From Dillenia suffruticosa (lineage: Eukaryota; Streptophyta; Magnoliopsida; Dilleniales; Dilleniaceae): a DNA stretch of 64,000 nucleotides. The stretch is from NCBI GenBank assembly GCA_033439265.1, contig JAVTVX010000031.1, forward strand, positions 17,714,001-17,778,000. The letters are read 5' to 3'. The position numbers and the translations under genes were made by a program. Below the pieces are notes generated by a model. The model had not been told where the DNA came from, ran no database searches, and saw only the letters and a program-made list of their open reading frames with translations. Position 1 is the stretch's first letter. Each line of letters starts with the position of its first letter. Of this stretch, positions 49,468-59,469 are shown in pieces.

Positions 49468-49768
49468 TTAATTAGGAAAAAGGTTTAAATATTTTAAGAA
49501 ATATTGTATCCAGATGGTAATTACTATTTATGAATTTAATCTGTACAAAGTGCTTCTGACAAATTTGGCCAAATTTGTAAAGATCTAACTCATTTTCCTA
49601 ATCTTGAATTATTCTTATTTTTATGGAAGATTCATACTTAATTAGGAAAAAGGTTTAAATATTTTAAGAAATATTGTATCCAGATGGTAATTACTATTTA
49701 TGAATTTAATCTGTACAAAGTGCTTCTGACAAATTTGGCAAAATTTGTAAAGATCCAACTCATTTTCT
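49468..49768 (+). repeat. 131-bp tandem duplication in the SPH-G promoter
   Basis: Copies at 49468-49598 and 49638-49768 are offset by 170 bp and nearly identical; I see about three differences. Each contains 'ttaattaggaaaaaggttt' and 'gtacaaagtgcttctgac'. SPH-F has a single, more diverged version (about 48275-48400), and SPH-A has another (about 35135-35270). Confidence 0.9.
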
Positions 49769-49881
49769 TCTAGTATAGCTAGGTTGAAAATGGTATTTTT
49801 TTTTTATAAAAAAATGCTAAAAAAATAAATTTAACCCATTAAAATTTTCAAAATTTCCATATCTTCTTGTTCCAATTGCTT

Positions 49882-49890
49882 TATATAAAG
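49882..49890 (+). promoter_or_regulatory. TATA box of SPH-G
   Basis: TATATAAAG, 57 bases before the ATG. The leader is 19 bases longer than that of SPH-F. Confidence 0.7.
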
Positions 49891-49946
49891 CTCTTGCGTT
49901 TGGCTCCAATGATAAAAGACCAAACCATCCATTTTGTAGTATAAAC

Positions 49947-50381
49947 ATGGCAAAAATATTTCGACCCATTTCACTTATTATCTTGACTGTGCTATGTCTG
50001 ATTTGCACCCAAGATTCAAGTCAATCATGTGCATGCCAAGAGAAGGATGCTCTTCAAAAATATTGGGTTCATGTGAGTAATGCATTGAGCAGCAATACTC
50101 ATCCATTATACATTCGTTGTCAATCCAAAAATGATGATCTTGGCAGCCATTACCTCAAGAAAGGTGAAGAATTCAAGTGGACTTTCAAGATGAATTTTTG
50201 GCAGACTACTCGATTTTGGTGTCGTTTTACATGGCAGGGTAAAGACACAAGTTTTGACGTTTTCAACTATGATGAATCGACCTATTGTACAGACAGCGGG
50301 AATTGCTACTGGCAAGCAAGAGATGATGGCTTTTGGGAGAGCAGTGACAACAAAAGTTGGGAAAAGAAGCATCCATGGTGA
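49947..50381 (+). CDS. S-protein homolog, secreted (SPH-G)
   Basis: Single-exon, 144-aa S1-family protein highly similar to SPH-F. The signal peptide has the core LIILTVLCLIC. The mature chain includes YWVHVSNALSS, YIRCQSKNDDLGSHYL, FWQTTRFWCRFTW and TYCTDSGNCYWQ, so all four family Cys are kept. Two additional Cys (SCACQ, about residues 27-30) lie at the predicted signal cleavage region and are not in SPH-F. The gene lies 950 bp downstream of SPH-F in the same orientation, clearly a tandem duplicate. Its promoter carries a doubled 131-bp block, which could change expression relative to SPH-F; that is inference. Confidence 0.88.
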   Translation: MAKIFRPISLIILTVLCLICTQDSSQSCACQEKDALQKYWVHVSNALSSNTHPLYIRCQSKNDDLGSHYLKKGEEFKWTFKMNFWQTTRFWCRFTWQGKDTSFDVFNYDESTYCTDSGNCYWQARDDGFWESSDNKSWEKKHPW

Positions 50382-52189
50382 AGTTATTTATTTTAAATAA
50401 TACTTATGCAAGTTTTAGATTGTTACATAAACGAAATACTTGCCATACTTTATGACCTATTTAATAAAATTATGCTTTATCTTTTGCCTTTAACTTATGA
50501 TATATCGACTAACTCTATCATGGCTGGAGTAAAGAAGAAGGGTTGCGTTAGATAGCCGACCCGTGTTAAACTAAAACAAAAGTTTATGTATGAATCTTTA
50601 CGATATTGGGTTAAAAACATACGGCATATTCATTATATAATATTAAAAGTAGATTTTTAATGGAATAAATTGAAAATATTTCACTTATTGAAAAATAATA
50701 TCTCACCGGTCACAAGGGGCACATTTTTAATTATAAGGGGTACACTTTGTATGATCTCTACAACTCTGGCTTCTAGTTAAAAAAAAAATAATAATAATTA
50801 AATGAAAACATAAAATTTTTTTAAAATCATAAGATTTGTCAATAATTAAGATTAAAGTGGTTATTATGATAATAAAGTTTGCTGGTGAAATTTTCCTCTT
50901 AAGTGTATCTTCTATTGAAATTTTATTCTATCCATTTTTGGGAAAAAAAATCAAAAATTAATTGATAAAATTAAATTCATTAAAAAGGACAAGTTTTTCG
51001 CCTGCATTTTATGGTCTCTCAACATTTTTCTCACAAATTTAATTAATATATTTCAATCTATTATTCTTCAAAAATCAGAAATCATAAAATTTTAGGAATT
51101 TTTTTCAAAATCAGAAAATTTATCAATAATTAAGATTAAAGAGGTCATTATGCTAATAAAGTTCGCAAGTGAAAACTCCCTCTTAAGTTCTATTTTAATA
51201 TATTTTTCCTATGCGTTTGTGAGAAAAGAAAATGAAGTTCATGATAATAAATTGTTAAAAATAAAATTTACATTAAAAGTTCCTTTTCTTTTTATCACCA
51301 TTCTCTCTATTTAAAATTCTTTTTTAATAAACTATCGGTATTCGATAATCATTTTAATTCGACTAAATTCGATTCGACTAAATTCGATTGAATGAAATTA
51401 AACTCTAAAGTGACAAAACTATCATTACAATTCTAAAAGGCTTTTAAGCGCAGGAGCACCCAACCAAAAGTGAGATAAATTTACGGTGAATGAAAGAGAT
51501 CATAAGATGTCGGAAGAAAACTTCTTATCTTATGCAAGTTATTAGAAGCACAAACCTAGTTATAAAATAATATGATTTAAACTCTTCTTCGGGTATCCAT
51601 TCTCGGTAATTTTTTTTAAACCAATTAATATCTTAATTATCGAATTAATTTAGTTCAAGTATTATAAAACTTAATTTAAGGGATTGGCTTTTCAAACATC
51701 TATTTTTTTATTTTTAAAAATAAAACTCGAGAATTTTACTAAAAGACTATGGTGTTCTATCACTAGACCCTTAGTTTCATTTCCAACATTTGGCCTCATT
51801 TTCTGTTCAATTGTTTTGCTATTATACAAGGGCCAGCAAGAGGATAGAACTCCAGCCCATTTCAATGAACTATTACCATTCATGATATATATTTTTTTAA
51901 TTATACAAGAATTCTAACCTGGAATCATCATGTCGGTAGAAGAGATTTGTATTACTAGGCTGTCCTATTGGAGACACCATTCATGATATATTCTTCAACG
52001 ATACTTTAGCATAACTTTACACCTTAATGATCACAAGAATTTTTTTAAAATGATCAGTTTAAATCAAATAATACGACGCAGAGTTAAATGAGTTCTACCT
52101 TTAAATCAAATAAACGAATTTGTATCGATGTTGTGTAAAAAAATGGTATGTTTTATGTTTAATTTCAACTATCTAATACATATATTAAA
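50382..52189. other. intergenic with relics of SPH flanking blocks
   Basis: No gene. Two diverged copies of the 'aataaagttt..ctcttaagt..ctattgaaattttatt' block (about 50868-50945 and 51150-51220) match the SPH flanks at about 36808 and 44310. They suggest lost SPH units. The rest is AT-rich and unrecognised. Confidence 0.5.
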
Positions 52190-52620
52190 TCCCACATGGT
52201 TGATTCATAGATTGGCTAGTCAATGAGTGTGGGGGCATGATTCTTTGAAAAATTGAGCAGTCAACACAAAGCATCAAATCATAGTTTCCATAAAAAAAAA
52301 AATAAAAATAAAAAATAAAAAAATCAAATCATAGTTCAAAAGTTTTTTTTTTTTTTGTGAAAATCATAGTTCAAAAGTTATCAATATCTTGATGGGATTT
52401 CTTCATACGAATTGATGCGCGGACCAATTTAAGTCATATTTCAACATGATCCATTCAGAAAATAATGTGCATTACAATGATTCAAGACGGGCATAGAACC
52501 CCTAATTGGTCTAGTTCATCTTTTTCTCATACTTAGGTATTTTCTTGTGAGAGAGAGAGAGAGTTGTGGAAATAAGCACCGGTTCATTGAAGGAAGCAAC
52601 TGCGTCAAGGTATTCTGCAT
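52190..52620 (+). repeat. inverted copy of the DTD 3' region
   Basis: Matches the reverse complement of about 57110-56745: 'gttgattcatagattggct', 'cagtcaacacaaagcatca', 'tagttcatctttttctcat' and 'cggttcattgaaggaagc' occur in the same order. It contains a GA microsatellite and an A-rich insert (52291-52360) not found at the source. Confidence 0.75.
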
Positions 52621-52799
52621 CGATGGTACATACCACTTGGAGCTACTGCACTCGTTCATAAATTGAGATAAGGTTTTTCCGAGGCGCCATTTAGCAATAG
52701 GGATATTTTTTACACTGAATTATATGTACTAGTGCACAAAGCGATAGATGATGTCCATGAGCCCACTCACTTCATATAGTGCTGCTCTTGCATCCTATC

Positions 52800-52875
52800 C
52801 CCCCCCCCCCCCCCAAAATGAAAACAAAAACAAAAACAAAAACAAAAAAACGCACACACACACACACACACACCG
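52800..52875. repeat. poly-C, (CAAAAA)n and (CA)n compound low-complexity tract
   Basis: A C homopolymer of about 16, then repeated CAAAAA units, then about ten CA units. Confidence 0.9.
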
Positions 52876-53501
52876 ATGACTACTTCACATGTTCTCATCG
52901 TATGTTTGATTGATGTCTTTCTTGTGCTATCTAATTCAAATGGGCAAAGAGTGCTAGTAGAATTTGAAGTTTCATAATATCATGCAATAGTCTGTAAGTA
53001 GCATCGGCATAAGATTTAAACTTCAGCTCTAGTAAAGCAAGAGGCTTAAGATCTGATCATCAATGGTAGTGCACTTGAATTAGCATCACCCAAAAAAGTG
53101 AAAAATATTAGGGTTGTGATGTGCACTAGGTAAATATATACCAAGTTATATTGTTGTCGACAGCCTTCAAGATGCACCAAAAGTTGCTTTGAACTCCTAC
53201 GATTTAGTTGAAAGAGTGATTGCTGCTGTAAACACAGCTTCTCTTGCAAGAGGCAAAATTTCGATGTGCCTGCACCAAGACATGCAAAAGTAGACAAATT
53301 ACATGTTGAGTGTCAATGCCATACCATCATGTGAGAAATGACATGTTGATAATCTGGTAACAATTTCTTTTTTTGGGGGGGGGGAATGGAAAATATAATT
53401 TCTAAGAAAAACAGACATACAAAAACATCAAAGGCAATGTAATTTCCCAATGAAATCAAAAGAAATAAAAAACAGACTTGTTGCATGAATAACTGTGACC
53501 C

Positions 53502-55790
53502 TTACTCATATGTTCTTCTCAGAGAGCTAAAAGCAGAAACCAAGTTCTTGCATATGTCCATCAGAGAGATGCCCTCAGTCTTATCCTTGGAATTACCAAT
53601 GCCTTCATCACAGCTTTTGACGAACAGTGAAAGATCTGTCAACAAGCAAATAGCAAATTCTGAGCAGGCAAAACTTTTCAGAGAAAACATGTGAAAAATG
53701 GAAAATGCGTTTTTGTATCTTTAATGATTCCCTTTTGTCCGGCATTTGTAATTTGTTTCCATGCCCCAGGGACAGGTAATCAAACTTCAACCTTATGGTT
53801 GGGAGGGGAAAACAAGAGAAGGTTTTTACTAGTATAAAAGACCACCTTTTGAGAAGTTGTGTGCCCACGTCATCAAATGCAAAAGATGAATATTTAATTA
53901 GAAACCATAAATACTAAAATATAAGAAACAGAGTACACTGTGCATATTCAATCAGAACCATATCTTCAGTAAGCTCTGCATAAAAGATGCATATGCAGAG
54001 AAAGGACTGTGAAACATAACAATTACAACCTAGGATACATGCCCACTTGGACATCTCTAAATACACTGAAATTGATGTTCTCTATAGTACTTGGCACAAC
54101 TGTTTCTGTTTGGGCTCACTTTGGCTAATGTACAATTTTTTTTTTCCTTTTCTTTTTGAAACAACTCATACTACTCATGTTTAATCTCCTGCCTGAAAAT
54201 CAAACTAGTTACATGATCGAGGCTGGAATCTGAAAGCAGAGAGACAGCAATCGCACAAATAATTGACAGGAAAGCACCATGCTTGGGGCAAGGAAGTATC
54301 ATTATGTAAAGAAAGGCAGAGGAAATTGTTTGTAATGATTGCAAGTGTTTATGGACCAAGCAAGTTGCAGAATTCGTTAGCTAAAGTTTGCATTCACAAT
54401 TCCTTTTATAAAGAGCTGCCAAAACTCTTCAACTGCAGTGTGGTTCGTATGTCTTTTTGCAACCTGGGAATCAATTGGTCCTCCTGCTTTCCCATCAGCT
54501 GCATCTCCCTATCAACATATCCAACATCTGTGCCAAAAGCAAATGATATCCAATCCTATTTTTCAATTGAAAAAAAAAATTACATCACTAAGCAGGCACA
54601 TAAGATGTAACAAAATAAAAGCATAGAAAGCAATTGGCAAGATGTCAATGGCTTACAACTAATGCACAACTAGCAATGTAGAAAGTACATAATCCACGGG
54701 TGTTTCTTATACCTCTTTGGAAACAGCTAATTCAAGTGGTTCTCCTGTGGATGAATCAGCCTGATTGACGTTAGTCAGACATACCCGTGGGAAGTGCTAT
54801 GTGCAATAGAGAATACCCAGAAGCAAAGTTTATCAAAAGTTTCCAAAGCCCATAACAACGTAAAGTGAATTATGCTAGAAATACAACAGTAAAATAAGCA
54901 CCTTATCCAACTCGATCAGAAGCTGATGACTTGCCATTATCATTTCTATGGAATTCCCATCCTTCAATATCTGAAATACTGCTGCACACATTTTGCTTTT
55001 TTCGCGTAGTGGTAGACAAAAGGAAACTACATCCAAATTAAATTAATGAAACAGGAGGAAAAACTGTTTTTTTTTTTAAAAAAAAAAAAGGAACAGCTGA
55101 ATTTTGAGCCCACTAAACAGTTCTTCTTCACATTAAAATATCAAAATACGAAGCATAGATTAACAAATAAACTCCTAGAAAGTGTGTCTCATCAAACATT
55201 GAAATATTAATATAAGATACCCATGTGGCTTATTACTCAGAGTGAGGGAGAAAGAAAGAGAGTTAAAAATAAATAAATAAAGATACCATCTACAGATCGC
55301 CATGAACCACAAACCCAAACCAAAAAAAAAACAGAAGAGAGAGAGATAAAAAAAAAAAAAAAAAAAAATTACCCAGAGAGAGGCAAAAATTCAAGATACC
55401 CATTTACAGCTCGCTATGAACGACAAGGTGAAAAAAAGAAAAAAAAAATGAAATTTCTGAGAAAGAGAGCGCTAGAGAGGGAGAGAGAGCGGCAGGCTAT
55501 GAACTACAAACTCAAACAAAAATTTAGACAAATTACTCAGAAAGAGATGGAGAGATTAAAATACCAAGTTGGAGGAGTTCCATTTTCGGGAAGTAAGGAA
55601 GACGAACGAACAGCTTCAAGGAAAGCAATTCCAGTGTTTGGATTGACAAAACTATCAAAAAATTTCAGGAAAAGACCAGACTATAGAGAGAAAGAGAGAT
55701 TCACTATAGTCGGTGACATCTTGGGAGTCAATTGGGAGCGGAGGAATCGAGAATGGCCATAGCGTTCTCTTCGATTCCATTTCTAATTCT
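53502..55790 (-). pseudogene. SNI1: SNI1-like gene, internally deleted and frame-broken
   Basis: Recognisable exons on the - strand: a disrupted first exon (about 55785-55565) with EENAMAILDSS and, in another frame, AFLEAVRSSSLLPENGTPPT; 54995-54902 (QILKDGNSIEMIMASHQLL); 54796-54713 (HFPRVCLTN); 54555-54464 (ISFAFGTDVGYVDRE); and a terminal exon 53673-53502 ending RRTYE-stop. The last four have good splice sites and compatible phases. SNI1 is a nuclear repressor of systemic acquired resistance and a Smc5/6-associated factor of about 430 aa. Here the first exon has a TGA and a frame change, and roughly the middle half of the protein is missing. The assignment rests on remembered motifs plus adjacency to DTD, as in Arabidopsis At4g18470/At4g18460. 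An intact copy may exist elsewhere. Confidence 0.6.
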
Positions 55791-55916
55791 TCTTCTTCAC
55801 TTCGATTTCGGTCCCCCTATTTTCTTCCAATTGGTACCAAAATTTTGGAAACCCTAACTTGTCAGCGTCCTTGTTTACGGCTGTAATCCATGGCACAAAA
55901 AAAGAAATGGTAATCG

Positions 55917-55989
55917 TTCCGTTGCCGGGAATCGAACCCGGGTCTTTCGGGTGAGAGCCGAATATCCTAACCGACTAGACTACAACGGA
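55917..55989 (-). tRNA. tRNA-Glu (CTC)
   Basis: 73 nt without an intron. The acceptor stem TCCGTTG/CAACGGA, anticodon loop CTCTCAC (anticodon CTC), box B GGTTCGATTCC and a 7-bp TTCCGT... pairing all fit a eukaryotic tRNA-Glu. The cloverleaf is fully paired as far as I can check by eye. Confidence 0.93.
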
Positions 55990-56340
55990 AGTTGAAAGGA
56001 CAGCACAATTCACATTATTTAAATTTTATTGAAAAAATAATTCATTTCCCCCACTTTCAAACAAACTAGCCCTTAGAGTAAGATAAACTGCATTTAGAAT
56101 ATTTTATTTTCTCTTTCTTCTCATCTGTATTACATTTTCAAATGTCTGGTTCTAAAATTTGATCTTAAGTGTCAGATTATTATTATTATTGGCGTTGTAT
56201 TCATTCACAATATTTTGCCTTATTTTTCTCTATTATTTTGCTCTTACCCAAGGCCAAAAAACAGAGAGGATAAGATCTCCGATCCTTTGGGCCTGGGTAG
56301 AATGAAAATCAAATATCTCTAAACTACAAGTTTTTACATT

Positions 56341-56410
56341 TAGATTCAGAAGAACACCAGATATTCGGCTCTCACCAAAAGACCAGGGTTTGAGTCTCAC
56401 CAAGGGAATT
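56341..56410 (+). pseudogene. degenerate tRNA-Glu-like sequence
   Basis: 'agatattcggctctcacc' (56359-56376) equals the anticodon arm of the intact gene nearby, and 'agggtttgagtctc' is a mutated T arm. The acceptor stem and D arm are lost. It is on the opposite strand, about 350 bp from the intact gene. Confidence 0.6.
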
Positions 56411-56479
56411 AGCTTCAGAGATCTCTTTCTTTGTAGGTTTTTTCCCCTATAAATTAAGCTATTAATTTTAGAACTTTTA

Positions 56480-57096
56480 TTTTTTTTGCCATCCTGTGCA
56501 CCTTGACCAGATAGGCAAAAATTATCTGAAATTTTGGTTGGTGATATATGGAATGGCAATTGGGATAGCTAAGGTGAGGAGAAGATTAGAAGCTTGCTTG
56601 CAGCTTGAACCGGCGGAGCATGAAGAGGAGAAAGAGAGTGAGTTTAAGAAATATTGTATAGTTGAATGCTCTGTTTCGGTCCTGACTCGTCCTTTTAAGT
56701 GTGTGTACGCGCAGTGTTTTGGTCCTTTAGTGGTGAGAGTTTTGTGCGCATCGTTTTGGTCAGATAACCTGAACACAATAGCTGCCTTCAGTGAACCGGA
56801 TCTTATCTCCACTGCTCTATCTTTCATTTGCAAGCAAATACTTAAACATGAGAAAAAGATGAACTAGTCCAAGATTAAGGCTTCTCTGCCCTCAGTCTTA
56901 AATCATATTCGATACACACGCTCCTTTGATCATGTTGAAATATCATTGAAATCAGTCTAACCATTGATTCCTATGAAGAAATCCATCAGGATATTGGTGA
57001 CTTCAATCGTCAAAACTATAATTGATGCTTTGTGTTGACTGCTCTGGCTTTGTAAGAATCATGTCCACAGAACGAGCCTCAAGCTGACTAGCCAAT
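56480..57096 (-). other. DTD downstream region, source of the inverted copies
   Basis: The 3' flank or UTR of DTD. About 56745-57110 is the part repeated in inverse orientation at 52190-52620 and 47480-47710. A 103-codon open - strand frame (56833-56522) is present but matches nothing I know and is not conserved as a frame in the copies, so I do not call it a gene. Confidence 0.5.
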
Positions 57097-57197
57097 CTAT
57101 GAATCAACTGCACCATTTGAATTCCTGAATTCATGCAATTAAATTATGTTCAAAGCTTTTAAGAATAATGATGAATCACCATGGCTGCTGCGTATAC

Positions 57198-58135
57198 TCA
57201 CTTGGATGATGGCGCCGAGTCCAGTTGCATTGTGACAGGGCCATCATTAACCAAATTAACCTTCCATGAGAAAAAAAAAAGGAGAAAAAAGTTAAAAATA
57301 AACTGAGGGTTTAAAAGAGTAAAACATCAAACAAATATATAAAAACAAGGTGGGGAAGGAAAGTTCAAATGAGGTAATGATACCTTCATCATTGCTCCAA
57401 ATATACCATCTATTACAAACACCAAAATGTTAAAAACCCTTCTTAAACATGAATTTATAGAAGAAATTATTTATTTATGACAAAAATTTACAGAAGATAG
57501 TGAGACGACATGGACATGGTAAAAGAACATATTCATTTTCTCAGTGTATTATAAACCCTTCTTTTGCAGGCTCTGTTGTCTGGTGTTGGTAACCAAGTTA
57601 CCCTCAAAACACAGAACCAATGATAAGTAAACGTTCAGTATTACAAACCCAGTGCAGGGGGGTTTCAACCACCCGTTGAGTTAAAGGGACGCACGCCACC
57701 ACGCTTTAGAGACTTTCCGACTCCAGTAGGTTTTAACCGGCCATTGAGTTAAACGGGAGGCATGACACCATGCTTCAGAGGCTTTCCAGCCCCAGTGTAT
57801 TTGCCCATGACCAACAGTACAGTAGAAGCACTCTATATATAAATGTGACCAATTCTATTTGTTAAGGGCATTCACCTTCTAAAGTGGAAATTATAATCAA
57901 ACTCTAAGTGGATTAACGAAATTTCATCAAACCAAAGGAGAAGTTAACATTGTGAACCATATATTTTAGTTTTTCCATGTAGAATTAACTATGTCTGCAG
58001 TATTAGTTCAGCTCATAAACATTCTTGAGGTGGTATTAAGAGGTCCTGGAATCAAATTTCTTGGTACCAGGATTGAAAGAATTTATGGATAGGAGGTGCT
58101 ACTCCATGTTGTGGTTCAATCACCATTAAGCCCAA

Positions 58136-58177
<42 letters not shown>

Positions 58178-59063
58178 TAATAATAAAATTAAACTATGTT
58201 AACAATCAATTCAACTACAACACGACGAATTTATTAATTCTGAGAGATCGTGGCCTAATCAGTAATAATATCAACCACATTGACAAGTCTATGCTACAGC
58301 CCTAAAAAGGTCAAATTGGATTAGTTAATTTCTCTGCTGTCCCTACACTTATTGAGGTCCTGAAACAATCTAGACTAGCAACAACACAATGATTTTTACC
58401 GGGCAGTGTTCAAACAAACCATAATAGGCCCAAAAAAATGAAGAAAGAATAACCAAAAGAGAAGACAAGATTACCTTTGACAACATCTGGCTTATATGCT
58501 CTCCGAAACTTCTCAACTACAGATTCATAAAATGGTTTCGCTGTCTCGGGTGGCATTGCAATATGAAAATCTGGCTTGTTACCCTTTAAAATACCGTACA
58601 ATGTAAATTGACTCACTGAAACATCCCCACAAATAGTATTATCAAACTTATATATTTGTGCATCAACTTCTTAAATATTAATAAATGCACTCGGCAAGAC
58701 GTATAAAACCCCCAAAACTTCAGTCTTAATTAATGGCAAAATCCTAATTCTGGGTTAATAACATTAATAAACCCCATTTTGGGGTAGGACTGGTCATGTC
58801 AGCGATGTCCTATTTCCCATGAGAGTTCGAACATCCTGCACAGCGCTCTATCAAACACCATGATGGGGAAATAATTCGGAGCAAATTATTTATAATTTTA
58901 ACTAGGATTCTGCCTAGTTTAATGAAATAATGTAATCTGAAAACAAAGGTACATGGTTAAGATAGGTACCCAATAGAACCCCATAATTCTTCTGCATAAC
59001 CTGCGTATAGATGTTTTAAGTACAAAATGTAACTCTTCACCATGAGAAAAAAGATAATGCCTT

Positions 59064-59098
<35 letters not shown>

Positions 59099-59392
59099 AC
59101 ATTTTGATCCCATGTTTTTCCCGTAGTGTCATTAGGAAACAGTCTCATGTTCAATACCTTTCGACATCTACAAGATTTTAAATGATTGACTTCATCAACA
59201 GGTACAATTAACTGGAGAGAGATAGAGATAGAGAGAGAGGTTTTAATTGAAGTAATTACATGTAATCGGCATCGGAATCGACGTCGGATTCGTGAATTCC
59301 AATAAGAACAAGTAGGCCAGGTCCAATCTCTGATACAACGCGCCCTTCAACCTGCCAAATAACTTTTACTATCAGTATTAGAAAAAGAGAGT

Positions 59393-59429
<37 letters not shown>

Positions 59430-59469
59430 CAACGCTGGCAGAGGCAACTCGCTGAACAACAGCCCTCAT
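57198..59469 (-). CDS. DTD: D-aminoacyl-tRNA deacylase (DTD)
   Basis: A proofreading enzyme that hydrolyses D-amino acids (and misacylated Gly) from tRNA, recycling the tRNA. Seven exons on the - strand: 59469-59428, 59351-59260, 59167-59101, 59000-58970 (31 nt), 58615-58475, 57409-57384 (26 nt) and 57260-57198. All are GT-AG and the phases join cleanly to 153 aa, the usual DTD length. Signatures: MRAVVQRVASASV start, GPGLLVLIGI, NMRLFPND, the active-site SQFTLYG, LKGNKPDFHIAMP, and the cross-subunit Gly-cisPro motif NDGPVTMQL. The 31-nt exon reads VMQKNYGVLL, where Glu is usual at the Gly. Exon 7 may instead be cut at 57202 (AA|GTGAGT) and joined to 57124-57097, giving 161 aa with a different tail. 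Confidence 0.9.
57640..57800. repeat. two-copy imperfect tandem repeat in DTD intron 5
   Basis: Two units of about 70-75 bp, each running 'ccagt..ggtttnaacc..ccnttgagttaaa..gggngncatg..ccacnatgct..agag.ctttcc' (about 57650-57722 and 57723-57790). They are GC-richer than the intron around them. Origin unknown. Confidence 0.7.
58144..58172. repeat. (TA)n microsatellite in DTD intron 5
   Basis: Uninterrupted TA dinucleotides followed by an ATA/ATT trinucleotide run. Confidence 0.9.

Noticed and set aside
35421..50381. Functional self-incompatibility locus
   Set aside because: SPH genes are widespread in plants and most are unrelated to mating. No partner receptor or polymorphism evidence is visible here.
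54171..54359. Hydrophobic 62-codon - strand frame as a possible missing SNI1 exon
   Set aside because: Splice sites do not give a phase compatible with the neighbouring exons and I recognise no SNI1 motif in it.
55448..55762. 104-codon + strand open frame rich in Arg/Glu
   Set aside because: Antisense to the SNI1-like first exon. The - strand reading matches conserved motifs and the + strand does not.
56496..56867. Open frames on both strands (123 and 103 codons)
   Set aside because: No recognisable family. The inverted copies at 52 and 47 kb do not keep either frame, and the region is best explained as DTD downstream sequence.
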